DNA of 64,000 bases from Leptodactylus fallax. Its lineage: Eukaryota; Chordata; Amphibia; Anura; Leptodactylidae. Each line of letters opens with the position of its first letter. The stretch's first letter is position 1. The DNA is taken from contig CAMRHE010000501.1 in assembly GCA_947044405.1 (NCBI GenBank), forward strand, positions 922,001-986,000, read 5' to 3'. Both the position numbers and the translations under genes were made by a program. This document shows positions 36,213-46,589 of this stretch, piece by piece. Under the pieces are notes generated by a model, which saw only the letters and a program-made list of their open reading frames with translations, was not told the DNA's origin and made no database searches.

Positions 36213-36698
36213 GCTCTGGATGTGACTGGAGTATAAGCTATGACACAAGAGCAGAGTTGTGAATGCAGCTCTGGATGTGACTGGAGTATGATCAGACCAT
36301 TTCCACACTGGCTCAGGACTGTATGTAGATCTTAATCACTGTCCAGTCACAGTCTGTTGGTGAGACTTTCTGGAATCTTCCTCTCATTTGCACCTTGAAA
36401 CAGATCAGGATGGGCGCCTGCTGTGGAGGACTGTACCATCCATTGCCTGGCTCTGCCCCCCCTAGAGCATCTGGAGCAGGAAGTAGCTGCCTGACTACGA
36501 CTCCCAGCCATATTGTCTGTCACACGGTCACTCAGATGCTCCCCCTCACACAGCAGACATGTCCAGCTGGATCTCACGTACATTTATTTATCTACATTAC
36601 TAAGAACCTCAACCCCAGTGTGAGGTCTCACCCAGCTTTCCCATAAACACATAATACTATTTACAGGTCATATTCCCCATAATGGTCACCGGACTTAC
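36213..36698. other. Intron 4 start, unique sequence
   Basis: About 490 bp between the LINE and the exon 4 donor. The phrase GCTCTGGATGTGACTGGAGT occurs twice near 36215 and 36270. No gene is seen. Confidence 0.4.
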
Positions 36699-36754
36699 CC
36701 TCTGTTGCTGACTGTGGCTCTCTTCAGGTGGACGATATTAACCGGGAAGATTCC
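36699..36754 (-). CDS. DOCK3: DOCK3 coding exon 4 (end of SH3 domain)
   Basis: The 56-nt exon has a CTCTCCGCAG acceptor and a GTAAGTCC donor. It reads GIFPVNIVHLKRATVSNR plus two bases of a Gly codon. GIFP is the conserved last SH3 strand. The groove Tyr normally found in P-x-N-Y is Ile here (PVNIV), which is unusual for an SH3 domain. About 45 bp upstream of the acceptor begins repeat array B (36799-38515), the inverted relative of array A beside exon 10. Confidence 0.94.
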
Positions 36755-36798
36755 CTGCGGAGAGAAGAGAAAATGGGAAAGAATGTATTACAATAGAA

Positions 36799-38515
36799 TT
36801 TGTACACACCAGCAGAATAGTGAGTGCAGCTCTGGAGTATAATACAGGATAAGTAATATAATGTATGTACACAGTGACTGTACCAGCAGAATAGTGAGCG
36901 CAGCTCTGGAGTATAATACAGGATGTAACTCAGGATCAGTACAGGATAAGTAATGTAATGTATGTACACAGTGACTGTACCAGCAGAATAGTGAGCGCAG
37001 CTCTGGAGTATAATACAGGATAAGTAATGTAATGTATGTACACAGTGACTGCACCAGCAGAATAGTGAGCGCAGCTCTGGAGTATAATACAGGATAAGTA
37101 ATGTAATGTATGTACACAGTGACTGTACCAGCAGAATAGTGAGCGCAGCTCTGGAGTATAATACAGGATAAGTAATGTAATGTATGTACACAGTGACTGC
37201 CCCAGCAGAATAGTGAGCGCAGCTCTGGAGTATAATACAGGATGTAACTCAGGATCAGTACAGGATAAGTAATGTAATGTATGTACACAGTGACTGTACC
37301 AGCAGAATAGTGAGCGCAGCTCTGGAGTATAATACAGGATAAGTAATGTAATGTATGTACACAGTGACTGCACCAGCAGAATAGTGAGCGCAGCTCTGGA
37401 GTATAATACAGGATGTAACTCAGGATTAGTACAGGATAAGTAATGTAATGTATGTACACAGTGACTGTACCAGCAGAATAGTGAGCGCAGCTCTGGAGTA
37501 TAATACAGGATGTAACTCAGGATCAGTACAGGATAAGTAATGTAATGTATGTACACAGTGACTGTACCAGCAGAATAGTGAGCGCAGCTCTGGAGTATAA
37601 TACAGGATGTAACTCAGGATCAGTACAGGATAAGTAATGTAATGTATGTACACAGTGACTGTACCAGCAGAATAGTGAGCGCAGCTCTGGAGTATAATAC
37701 AGGATGTAACTCAGGATCAGTACAGGATAAGTAATGTAATGTATGTACACAGTGACTGTACCAGCAGAATAGTGAGTGCAGCTCTGGAGTATAATACAGG
37801 ATAAGTAATGTAATGTATGTACACAGTGACCGTACCAGCAGAATAGTGAGTGCAGCTCTGGAGTATAATACAGGATAAGTAATGTAATGTATGTACACAG
37901 TGACTGTACCAGCAGAATAGTGAGCGCAGCTCTGGAGTATAATACAGGATAAGTAATGTAATGTATGTACACAGTGACTGTACCAGCAGAATAGTGAGTG
38001 CAGCTCTGGAGTATAATACAGGATAAGTAATGTAATGTATGTACACAGTGACTGTACCAGCAGAATAGTGAGCGCAGCTCTGGAGTATAATACAGGATGT
38101 AACTCAGGATCAGTACAGGATAAGTAATGTAATGTATGTACACAGTGACTGTACCAGCAGAATAGTGAGTGCAGCTCTGGAGTATAATACAGGATGTAAC
38201 TCAGGATCAGTACAGGATAAGTAATGTAATGTATGTACACAGTGACTGCACCAGCAGAATAGTGAGTGCAGCTCTGGAGTATAATACAGGATAAGTAATG
38301 TAATGTATGTACACAGTGACTGCACCAGCAGAATAGTGAGCGCAGCTCTGGAGTATAATACAGGATAAGTAATGTAATGTATGTACACAGTGACTGTACC
38401 AGCAGAATAGTGAGCGCAGCTCTGGAGTATAATACAGGATAAGTAATGAAATGTATGTACACAGTGACTGCACCAGCAGAATAGTGAGTGCAGCTCTGGA
38501 GTATACTACAGGATA
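36799..38515 (-). repeat. Array B: 74/97-bp tandem repeat, inverted relative to array A
   Basis: About 20 units read on the plus strand as GTACACAGTGACTGTACCAG, CAGAATAGTGAGCGCAGCTC, TGGAGTATAATACAGGATAA, the exact reverse complement of array A. Long 97-bp units carry GTAACTCAGGATCAGTACAG. It lies in DOCK3 intron 3, its near edge about 45 bp upstream of the exon 4 acceptor. Confidence 0.96.
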
Positions 38516-39249
38516 TGTAAGTGGCAGCTGATGCCAGTTCTTGGTCTGCGTTGACCCGATCTCTAGGCCCAGGGCCAGCGGTCACTTTGTCCACTCATAG
38601 CGGTGGGTTATGTGCCCCTGGCACGTGGGGCTGATGGCGTTCTCTACTCAGGGACACTCAGGCCGCAGGGAGGTCGCCGCAGTGTCACTGAGGATTTGGG
38701 TTGCCGTCTCCAGACTTGCTGGTCCCTACGTGAGGGTCACCTTTGGCTCTGTGCTCAGGACCTCGGCATCCTTTAAAGGTTTCTATGGAGATGTGAAGAG
38801 AGAGTGTGCAATGTGCGGGTATAATGCTGCCACTGTGCTGTCCTCACCGCCCCCCCGCCTGCCCTCATGTACTTCAATACAGATTTCTCCTCTTCCTGTT
38901 TTTCTCACACTGGTTATTATATAATTATCTCATTGTCCCCTGTCAGTGGGAGGAAACTAATCTGAGTGTTACTCTGGTAGAACTACAAGTCCCAGTAGAG
39001 ACTCCAGGCAGAATATTGACAGGGCACAACTCAAAGTCCCAGCATGCCTTCCTTCTTGAGGAGTACAGGTTACAATAACTACATGTAATACACACCGCCA
39101 TACAAGACCCTGCAGGTAGCAAGGAGGTGGAGACTAGTCTGGGGGCGGACTTTACTGAGAAGGCAGAGGTAGGTGGGGCATAACGAGGCAAAGAATATAA
39201 GGAGGAGCCAGGGATGTGCAGGGGCAGGGCTTAGTCCTAAACTGTAATG
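38516..39249. other. Intron 3 unique block
   Basis: About 730 bp with no array. AACTACAAGTCCCAG and AAAGTCCCAGCATGCC (38980-39040) match a phrase seen elsewhere in the window (48027, 48237). Nothing coding is seen. Confidence 0.4.
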
Positions 39250-39962
39250 CCCCTCCCTCCGCACCTACCTTTCCTAGCCCCTCCCTCCGCACCTACCTTT
39301 CCTAGCCCCTCCCTTTCCTAGCCCCTCCCTCCGCACGTACCTTTCTTAGTCCCTCCCTCCGCACCTACCTTTCCTAGCCCCTCCCTCCGCAACTACCTTT
39401 CCTAGCCCCTCCCTCCGCAACTACCTTTCCTAGCCCCTCCCTCCGCACCTACCTTTTCTAGCCCCTCCCTCCGCATCTACCTTTCCTAGCCCCTCCCTCC
39501 GCACCTACCTTTCCTAGCCCCTCCCTCCGCACCTACCTTTCCTAGCCCCTCCCTCCGCACCTACCTTTCCTAGCCCCTCCCTTTCCTAGCCCCTCCCTCC
39601 GCACGTACCTTTCTTAGTCCCTCCCTCCGCACCTACCTTTCCTAGCCCCTCCCTCCGCAACTACCTTTCCTAGCCCCTCCCTCCGCAACTACCTTTCCTA
39701 GCCCCTCCCTCCGTACCTACCTTTTCTAGCCCCTCCCTCCGCACCTACCTTTCCTAGCCCCTCCCTCCGCACCTACCTTTCCTAGCCCCTCCCTCCGCAC
39801 CTACCTTTCCTAGCCCCTCCCTCCGCACCTACCTTTCCTAGCCCCTCCCTCCGCACCTATCTTTCCTAGCCCCTCCCTCCGCACCTACCTTTCCTAGCCC
39901 CTCCCTCCGCACCTACCTTTCCTAGCCCCTCCCTCCGCACCTACCTTTCCTAGCCCCTCCCT
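39250..39962. repeat. 28-bp polypyrimidine minisatellite
   Basis: About 25 units of CCCCTCCCTCCGCACCTACC then TTTCCTAG. The plus strand is about 85% pyrimidine. A truncated 16-bp unit (CCCCTCCCTTTCCTAG) followed by a CCGCACGTAC variant occurs at about 39305-39340 and again 268 bp later, showing block duplication. Confidence 0.96.
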
Positions 39963-40217
39963 GCTCTCTCCCAATCTGTGGATTCCGCCGCCGCTACATC
40001 TCACTAGACTCAGTTTGCTCCATTAGCTGATACCTCGGGCTATTTGTCACTAAGTGGCAGCTCAAAGAGGAAAACACAAGAACATGGAGGAACCGAAAAT
40101 CCTTCTGCAAGAATTCACTACAAAACCTTCACATTTATCCTTCAATGGTCCTCAGAGGAAAAGTATTTGCCCCCCCCCACCCCATAAGTTTAGAGATAAC
40201 GGTACTAAACAACGGAA

Positions 40218-41458
40218 CCAGGCAGACCCCAGGACCACCACAAGAACCAGGCAGATCCCGAGACCACCACAAGAACCAGGCAGACCCCAGGACCACCACA
40301 AGAACCAGGCAGATCCCGAGACCACCACAAGAACCAGGCAGACCCCAGGACCACCACAAGAACCAGGCAGATCCCGAGACCACCACAAGAACCAGGCAGA
40401 TTCCGAGACCACCACAAGAACCAGGCAGACCCCGGAACCACCACAAGAACCAGGCAGACCCCGGAACCACCACAAGAACCAGGCAGGCCCCGGGACCACC
40501 ACAAGAACCAGGCAGACCCCGGAACCACCACAAGAACCAGGCAGACCCCGGAACCACCACAAGAACCAGGCAGGCCCCGGGACCACCACAAGAACCAGGC
40601 AGACCCCGGAACCACCACAAGAACCAGGCAGACCCCGGAACCACCACAAGAACCAGGCAGACCCCGGAACCACCACAAGAACCAGGCAGACCCCGGAACC
40701 ACCACAAGAACCAGGCAGACCCCGGAACCACCACAAGAACCAGGCAGACCCCGGAACCACCACAAGAACCAGGCAGGCCCCGGGACCACCACAAGAACCA
40801 GGCAGACCCCGGAACCACCACAAGAACCAGGCAGACCCCGGAACCACCACAAGAACCAGGCAGACCCCGGAACCACCACAAGAACCAGGCAGACCCCGGG
40901 ACCACCACAAGAACCAGGCAGATTCCAGGACCACCACAAGAACCAGGCAGACCCCGGAACCACCACAAGAACCAGGCAGATCCCAGGACCACCACAAGAA
41001 CCAGGCAGACCCCGAGACCACCACGAGAACCAGGCAGATCCCAGGACCACCACGAGAACCAGGCAGATCCCAGGACCACCACAAGAACCAGGCAGATCCC
41101 GAGACCACCACGAGAACCAGGCAGATCCCGAGACCACCACGAGAACCAGGCAGACCCCGGGACCACTACAATTACCAGGCAGACCCCGAGACCACCACAA
41201 GAACCAGGCAGACCCCGAGACCACCACAAGAACCAGGCAGACCCCGGGACCACTCCAATTACCAGGCAGACCCCGGGACCACCACAAGAACCAGGCAGAC
41301 CCCAGGACCACCACAAGAACCAGGCAGACCCCGGGACCACTCCAATTACCAGGCAGACCCCGGGACCACCACAAGAACCAGGCAGACCCCAGGACCACCA
41401 CAAGAACCAGGCAGACCCCGGGACCACTCCAATTACCAGGCAGACCCCAGGACCACTA
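40218..41458. repeat. 29-bp minisatellite
   Basis: About 43 units of CCAGGCAGACCCCGGAACCA then CCACAAGAA, with GATCCC/GACCCC and GAGACC/GGAACC/GGGACC variants. A compound unit with ACTCCAATTACCAGGC repeats near the right end (about 41245, 41335, 41425). The 29-bp period leaves several frames on both strands open for 320-490 codons, an artefact. It lies in intron 3. Confidence 0.96.
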
Positions 41459-41654
41459 GAAGGTACAAGAGATTATCTGTATATATCATTTTATCTGTAC
41501 TTCTGGAAATCCAAATACAGTGACTGGGGAAGTGATTAGAGGTCACATGACTGCATGATGTCACATGACTGCGCCCGCCCACTCCTCATAGAGTACCAAT
41601 AACATTCATCTATCAGAGGCAATAATGGAGGCGTCGGGGGAAGGGGAGTATACA

Positions 41655-42385
41655 GCTCGGCGCTGCTCTCGCTGCATACGGACCGGCGATGCTCTCGCTG
41701 CACACGGACCGGCGATGCTCTCGCTGCACACGGACCGGCGATGCTCTCGCTGCACACGGACCGGCGATGCTCTCGCTGCACACGGACCGGCGATGCTCTC
41801 GCTGCACACGGACCGGCGATGCTCTCGCTGCACACGGACCGGCGATGCTCTCGCTGCACACGGACCGTCGATGCTCTCGCTCTATACGGACCGGCGATGC
41901 TCTCGCTCTATACGGATCGGCGATGCTCTCGCTCTATACGGACCGGCGATGCTCTCGCTCTATACGGACCGGCGATGCTCTCGCTGTATAGGGAGCGGAG
42001 CTGCTCTCGCTGTATAGGGACCGGCGATGCTCTCGCTGCACACGGACCGGCGATGCTCTCGCTGCACACGGACCGGCGATGCTCTCGCTGCATACGGACC
42101 GGCGATGCTCTCGCTGCATACGGACCGGCGATGCTCTCGCTGCACACGGACCGGCGATGCTCTCGCTCTATACGGACCGGCGATGCTCTCGCTGCATACG
42201 GACCGGCGATGCTCTCGCTGCATACGGACCGGCGATGCTCTCGCTGCATACGGACCGGCGATGCTCTCGCTGCATACGGACCGGCGATGCTCTCGCTGCA
42301 TACGGACCGGCGATGCTCTCGCTGCATACGGACCGGCGATGCTCTCGCTGCATACGGACCGGCGATGCTCTCTCTGTATACAGTT
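41655..42385. repeat. 26-bp CpG-rich minisatellite
   Basis: About 28 units of CGGACCGGCGATGCTCTCGC then TGCATA, TGCACA or TCTATA. Four CpGs per unit give well over 100 CpGs in 730 bp. It lies in intron 3. Confidence 0.96.
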
Positions 42386-43396
42386 CAGCAGTTTGGGGCC
42401 CTGCAGCAAATTAAAAGAGAAAGAGCTGAGGTCAGTGGAAGGAGAGACAGAGGACTGAGCGCAGCGGTGGCCGGATCTCCAGGAGCAGATCAACGGTTCG
42501 GGGGCTGCGGCACAATCGGCTCGGCGGGGCTTTTCCTGACTCCTTTTTATAGATTGCAGCTTTCACCAGCACTAATGAACTGTTAACAAGCGTGCAATTA
42601 CTTATGCAAATGTACAGCTGGAGGCGGGTGTGGCCGGGTGATTCACCCCTCACTGCCACCGAGGGCACCCAACATGGCAGCTCCCCCCCCCTCCAGACTA
42701 CTACATAACAGGAGGCATGCCTGCTCATGGGGCGAGATGGTGGAGGTCCACATTGTGGATACAGTGGTCCAAAACCTCAGCTCAAGGCACCAAAGCCACA
42801 CAACGCCTAGTCACAATAGCACAAAATTCTTACGTAGCATTATATTAACCCCTGAAGTTCACCCAGTCTCCTGCTGTCAGTCTTCACTGCAGTTCTAGCA
42901 TTCTATATACGATATAGGCTCAGTATGAGCAGAGCTGGAGGATTCTGCCCTGAAAAACCTCCATCATCATCAATGAGTGACCTAAAGGAACCGAAAAACC
43001 ATCATCAGGAGGGCACAGAGCTGAGCGATGGCCCGGGGTGCAGGACTGCAGATGGGGGCCCAACCTGACAAGTGTAGCAATGGGGGCCCCAACCTGCTCC
43101 TGAAGTGTCAAAGTCCATCATGTCCAGCAGTGTCTGACCCAGTGCATAACTGCAACCAAAACACTGAAATCCTCTGTGCTGCTGGGGACCCTGCAGCTGA
43201 CATTAGGCAGCTCAACCTCAGCTGTTATTTTTGTGTCCTCCCCTCCCCCACAGACTGCTCAGTGCAGTGTACACTGACACGCCGCCCTGGTGTCCGCGCT
43301 CTGGCGACGTCCTGACAAATGTACTGGACGTACCGGAGCGGCGCACAACACGCTCATGGTCACTGACCCCCAGACCGGGCAGCAGGGCTGCCTACA
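42386..43396. other. Intron 3 unique block
   Basis: About 1 kb without arrays. A stretch near 42540-42615 (TTTATAGATTGCAGC, CAATTACTTATGCAAATG with an octamer-like ATGCAAAT) is a possible conserved element. Nothing coding is supported. Confidence 0.4.
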
Positions 43397-43492
43397 GGGT
43401 AAGTTCACACACAGCAGATTTATCACAGTTACCTGAAGCCTCCAGATTTCTGTAAACCTTCTGCAACCAATCTGCTGTGTGTGAACTTACCC
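43397..43492. mobile_element. 96-bp MITE with TACA flanks
   Basis: The inverted ends GGGTAAGTTCACACACAGCA and TGCTGTGTGTGAACTTACCC match over about 24 bp. They are flanked by TACA on both sides (43393-43396 and 43493-43496), a probable 4-bp target duplication. It is non-coding. It lies in intron 3, about 160 bp from the exon 3 donor. Confidence 0.7.
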
Positions 43493-43656
43493 TACAAAGT
43501 CCTCAGACAGGTGATGGATCAGCAGTGACCTCTATGAGAGACCCCCTCCCCACAGTGTGCCTTGTCCCCCCAGGATGACCCCTGTCCCAGTAGGCCCCTC
43601 CCGCCAATATGCGCCCCACTATATGCCTCTCCCCCAATATGCCGCTTCTTACCTAC

Positions 43657-43697
43657 CTTTGCATTGGGGTTCTTGATAGAGGATCCTCGGTACCAAC
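43657..43697 (-). CDS. DOCK3: DOCK3 coding exon 3 (SH3 domain, GWYRG strand)
   Basis: The 41-nt exon has a CTTTCAG acceptor and a GTAGGTAAG donor. It completes a Gly codon begun in exon 2 and then reads WYRGSSIKNPNAK. The Trp is the conserved SH3 ligand-groove Trp (GW-Y-RG). It ends in phase 0, as exon 4 requires. A 96-bp MITE-like element lies about 160 bp into the following intron. Confidence 0.94.
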
Positions 43698-44111
43698 CTG
43701 AAAGATAAGAACAAGTATTAGACGGCGGCAGAAACACAAAACCTCCGCTAATGATGAACTACAAGTCTCAGGAGGTTTCCCAAACAGCTAAAGCAGGTTC
43801 AGCGCCAGGTCACCCTGTCTGTGCACTCCGATGGGGGTGATAGTCACCAGGCTGAAGGATAACACTGGGGGCTGGGACTTTCCCCCATATTCTGGGTCAG
43901 GGGTTCAGTTACTTATGCAATGGGGTGAGACATCAGTACATTAGAGGTGGGCAAATAAGTGGGGTGCTCATTATCTCAGTGTGGTGGGGGGGGGGCAGCA
44001 TCGCCAGCGAATTCCTTTACTGTGGTGAGATCCCGGAGCACAGTCCCTTTAAATAATGAGAAATCCTGCAGGAGCCTAGGGCAGCGCTAAAGGCTACAGC
44101 GGCCACCGAAG
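43698..44111. other. Intron 2 spacer
   Basis: About 400 bp just upstream of exon 3 with no array, apart from a short poly-G run near 43990. Confidence 0.4.
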
Positions 44112-44935
44112 GAGGGGGGTCCTCCATTGGCCGAAGGGTCCTCTGTTAGGGCCGGTCCTCTTTTGGCGGGGGGGCCCCCTCTGTTAGGGCCGGTCCTCTT
44201 TTGGTGGGGGGGGGGTCCTCTTTGGCGGGGGCCCCCTCTGTTAGGGCCGGTCCTCTTTTGGTGGGGGGGGGTCCTCTTTGGCGGGGGCCCCCTCTGTTAG
44301 GGCCGGTCCTCTTTTGGCAGGGGCCCCCTCTATTAGGGCCGGTCCTCTTTTGGCGGGGGGGGGCCCCCTCTGTTAGGGCCGGTGCTCTTTTGGCGGGGGG
44401 GGGGCCCCTCTGTTAGGGCCGGTGCTCTTTTGGCGGGGGGGCCCCCTCTGTTAGGGCCGGTCCTCTTTTGGCGGGGGGGCCCCCTCTGTTAGGGCCGGTG
44501 CTCTTTTGGCGGGGGGGGCCCCCTCTGTTAGGGCCGGTCCTCTTTTGGCGGGGGCCCCCTCTGTTAGGGCCGGTCCTCTTTTGGCAGGGGGGGGGGCCCC
44601 CTCTGTTAGGGCCGGTCCTCTTTTAGCGGGGGCCCCCTCTGTTAGGGCCGGTGCTCTTTTGGCAGGGGCCCCCTCTATTAGGGCCGGTCCTCTTTTGGCA
44701 GGGGGGGGGGCCCCCTCTGAAAGGGCCTGTCCTCTTTTGGCGGGGGGGGGGGGGCCCCCTCTGATAGGGCCTGTCCTCTTTTGGGGGCGGGGGGGGGGCC
44801 CCCTCTGATAGGGCCTGTCCTCTTTTGGCGGGGGGGGGGCCCCCTCTGATAGGGCCTGTCCTCTTTTGGTGGGGGGGGTCCTCTTTTGGCGGGGGGGGCC
44901 CCCTCTGATAGGGCCTGTCCTCTTTTCGTGGGGGG
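44112..44935. repeat. G-rich tandem repeat, about 30-40 bp units
   Basis: About 22 units of CCCCCTCTGTTAGGGCCGGT then CCTCTTTTGGCGGGGG. G runs vary from 5 to about 14, so unit length drifts. Versions end GGTCC, GGTGC or CTGTCC. It lies in DOCK3 intron 2. Confidence 0.95.
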
Positions 44936-45290
44936 GTGTGCAGGAGAGATGGCGGCGGAGCACACACAGGGGCAGGCGCCACTGCCAGACAACGCATGTG
45001 AGCAATAGGACGTGACAGCCTCTGAACAGACACACTGCACTAATAATAACAACCTGCCTGGTCCTGCTCACACAGCTGAGGGATTGTTACAGTGTGTCAG
45101 AGTAGGCCATCAGCCTGCAGTCCAGGAAACTTATATAGAGGAGAATACAATGCAAGCAGACGAGACAGGTAATGTAAGCGCAGCTTGTAGTAACTACTCC
45201 AAATACTACACAGTGTACAGAGCTCTGCTATAACCAACACCCTGCAATACACCATGCAAACAGCTGACCAGCAGGGATAATATTGGTGGC
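44936..45290. other. Intron 2 spacer with a partial MITE end
   Basis: About 350 bp of unique sequence. CACAGCTGAGGGATTGTTAC near 45069 is one end of the CTCACAGCTGAGG inverted-repeat family. No gene is seen. Confidence 0.4.
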
Positions 45291-46092
45291 CTATTCCATT
45301 GTACCTCCCTCTAGTGGTGACTGTATATAATCAGTCTGCGGTCAGCTCCTGAGCTCCCTCTAGTGGTGGCTGTATATATAATCAGTCTGCGGTCAGCTCC
45401 TGAGCTCCCTCTAGTGGTGACTGTATATAATCAGTCTGCGGTCAGCTCCTGAGCTCCCTCTAGTGGTGACTGTATATAATCAGTCTGCGGTCAGCTCCTG
45501 AGCTCCCTCTAGTGGTGACTGTATATAATCAGTCTGTGGTCAGCTCCTGAGCTCCCTCTAGTGGTGACTGTATATAACCAGTCTGCGGTCAGCTCCTGAG
45601 CTCCCTCTAGTGGTGACTGTATATAATCAGTCTGTGGTCAGCTCCTGAGCTCCCTCTAGTGGTGACTGTATATAACCAGTCTGCGGTCAGCTCCTGAGCT
45701 CCCTCTAGTGGTCACTGTATATAATCAGTCTGCGGTCAGCTCCTGAGCTCCCTCTAGTGGTGGCTGTATATAATCAGTCTGCGGTCAGCTCCTGAGCTCC
45801 CTCTAGTGGTGGCTGTATATAATTAGTCTGCGGTCAGCTCCTGAGCTCCCTCTAGTGGTGACTGTATATAATCAGTCTGCGGTCAGCTCCTGAGCTCCCT
45901 CTAGTGGTGACTGTATATAACCAGTCTGCGGTCAGCTCCTGAGCTCCCTCTAGTGGTGACTGTATATAATCAGTCTGCGGTCAGCTCCTGAGCTCCCTCT
46001 AGTGGTGACTGTATATAATCAGTCTGCGGTCAGCTCCTGAGCTCCCTCTAGTGGTGGCTGTATATAATCAGTCTGTGGCCAGCTCCTGGGCT
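45291..46092. repeat. 49-bp tandem repeat
   Basis: About 16 units of GAGCTCCCTCTAGTGGTGAC, TGTATATAATCAGTCTGCGG, TCAGCTCCT. Variants are GTGGCTG/GTGACTG and AATCAG/AACCAG. CTCTAGTGG-type phrases are common at the ends of vertebrate retroelements, so the founder unit may come from one. It lies in intron 2, about 400 bp from exon 2. Confidence 0.95.
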
Positions 46093-46505
46093 CCCGTGTA
46101 TAATAGGTTGTAAATAATAGATGATATATAGTAGATGGTATATAACAGATGGACTGACAGTGTATACTAGACAATGATAATGTCCCTCTGTGACACACTG
46201 TTGCACTAAGCACAGCGTTACCATTAGATGGCGCTCTATGCAGATATCTATCTATATTACACATTCTGATGATTTCCACAACTCACCATGATGTGAGTCT
46301 CTCCAGGGGCACAAGACCCCGGCACTCCCACCCCGAGAGCACTGTCTCGATGATAAAGAGTGCAGTGGTTTATAGAATGGCGGCCACGCAGTGATTGGCT
46401 GTCCAGCGAGAGGGGGGGGGGTCACACCCTATTGATATGATTGGGGTCCCCCCGCCAGGTCCTCTCTATAGGTGGTCTGTGACCCCTCCTCGCCCCCGCA
46501 CTCAC
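46093..46505. other. Intron 2 start, unique sequence
   Basis: About 410 bp just downstream of the exon 2 donor. I see no array or element. Confidence 0.4.
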
Positions 46506-46589
46506 CTTCACATTTCTCCAGGATGTGCACAGTTTCTCCTAGTTCCAGAGTTAACCCTTTAGGTACTGATCCACGGAAACTAGATATAA
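46506..46589 (-). CDS. DOCK3: DOCK3 coding exon 2 (SH3 domain, first half)
   Basis: The 84-nt exon lies between a TTTTTCAG acceptor and a GTGAGTG donor. It begins with the last two bases of a Val codon and ends with the first base of a Gly codon. It reads ISSFRGSVPKG, then LTLELGETVHILEKCE, the RT-loop and n-Src half of the DOCK-family SH3 domain. In DOCK proteins this SH3 domain binds ELMO and folds back on the catalytic DHR-2 domain. A Ser replaces a Cys that I recall in mammalian DOCK3. The upstream exon holding the start codon is not visible in the 17 kb to the right. Confidence 0.94.

Noticed and set aside
40054..41539. Proline/Arg-rich frames of 320-490 codons on both strands, collagen- or PRP-like at first sight
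   Set aside because: Same artefact from a 29-bp unit, with two plus and several minus frames open together.
46260..46310. Minus-strand ATCATG followed by GTGAGT resembling a small exon end
   Set aside because: It lies between confirmed exons 2 and 3, which already join in phase, and no matching acceptor or family sequence was found.
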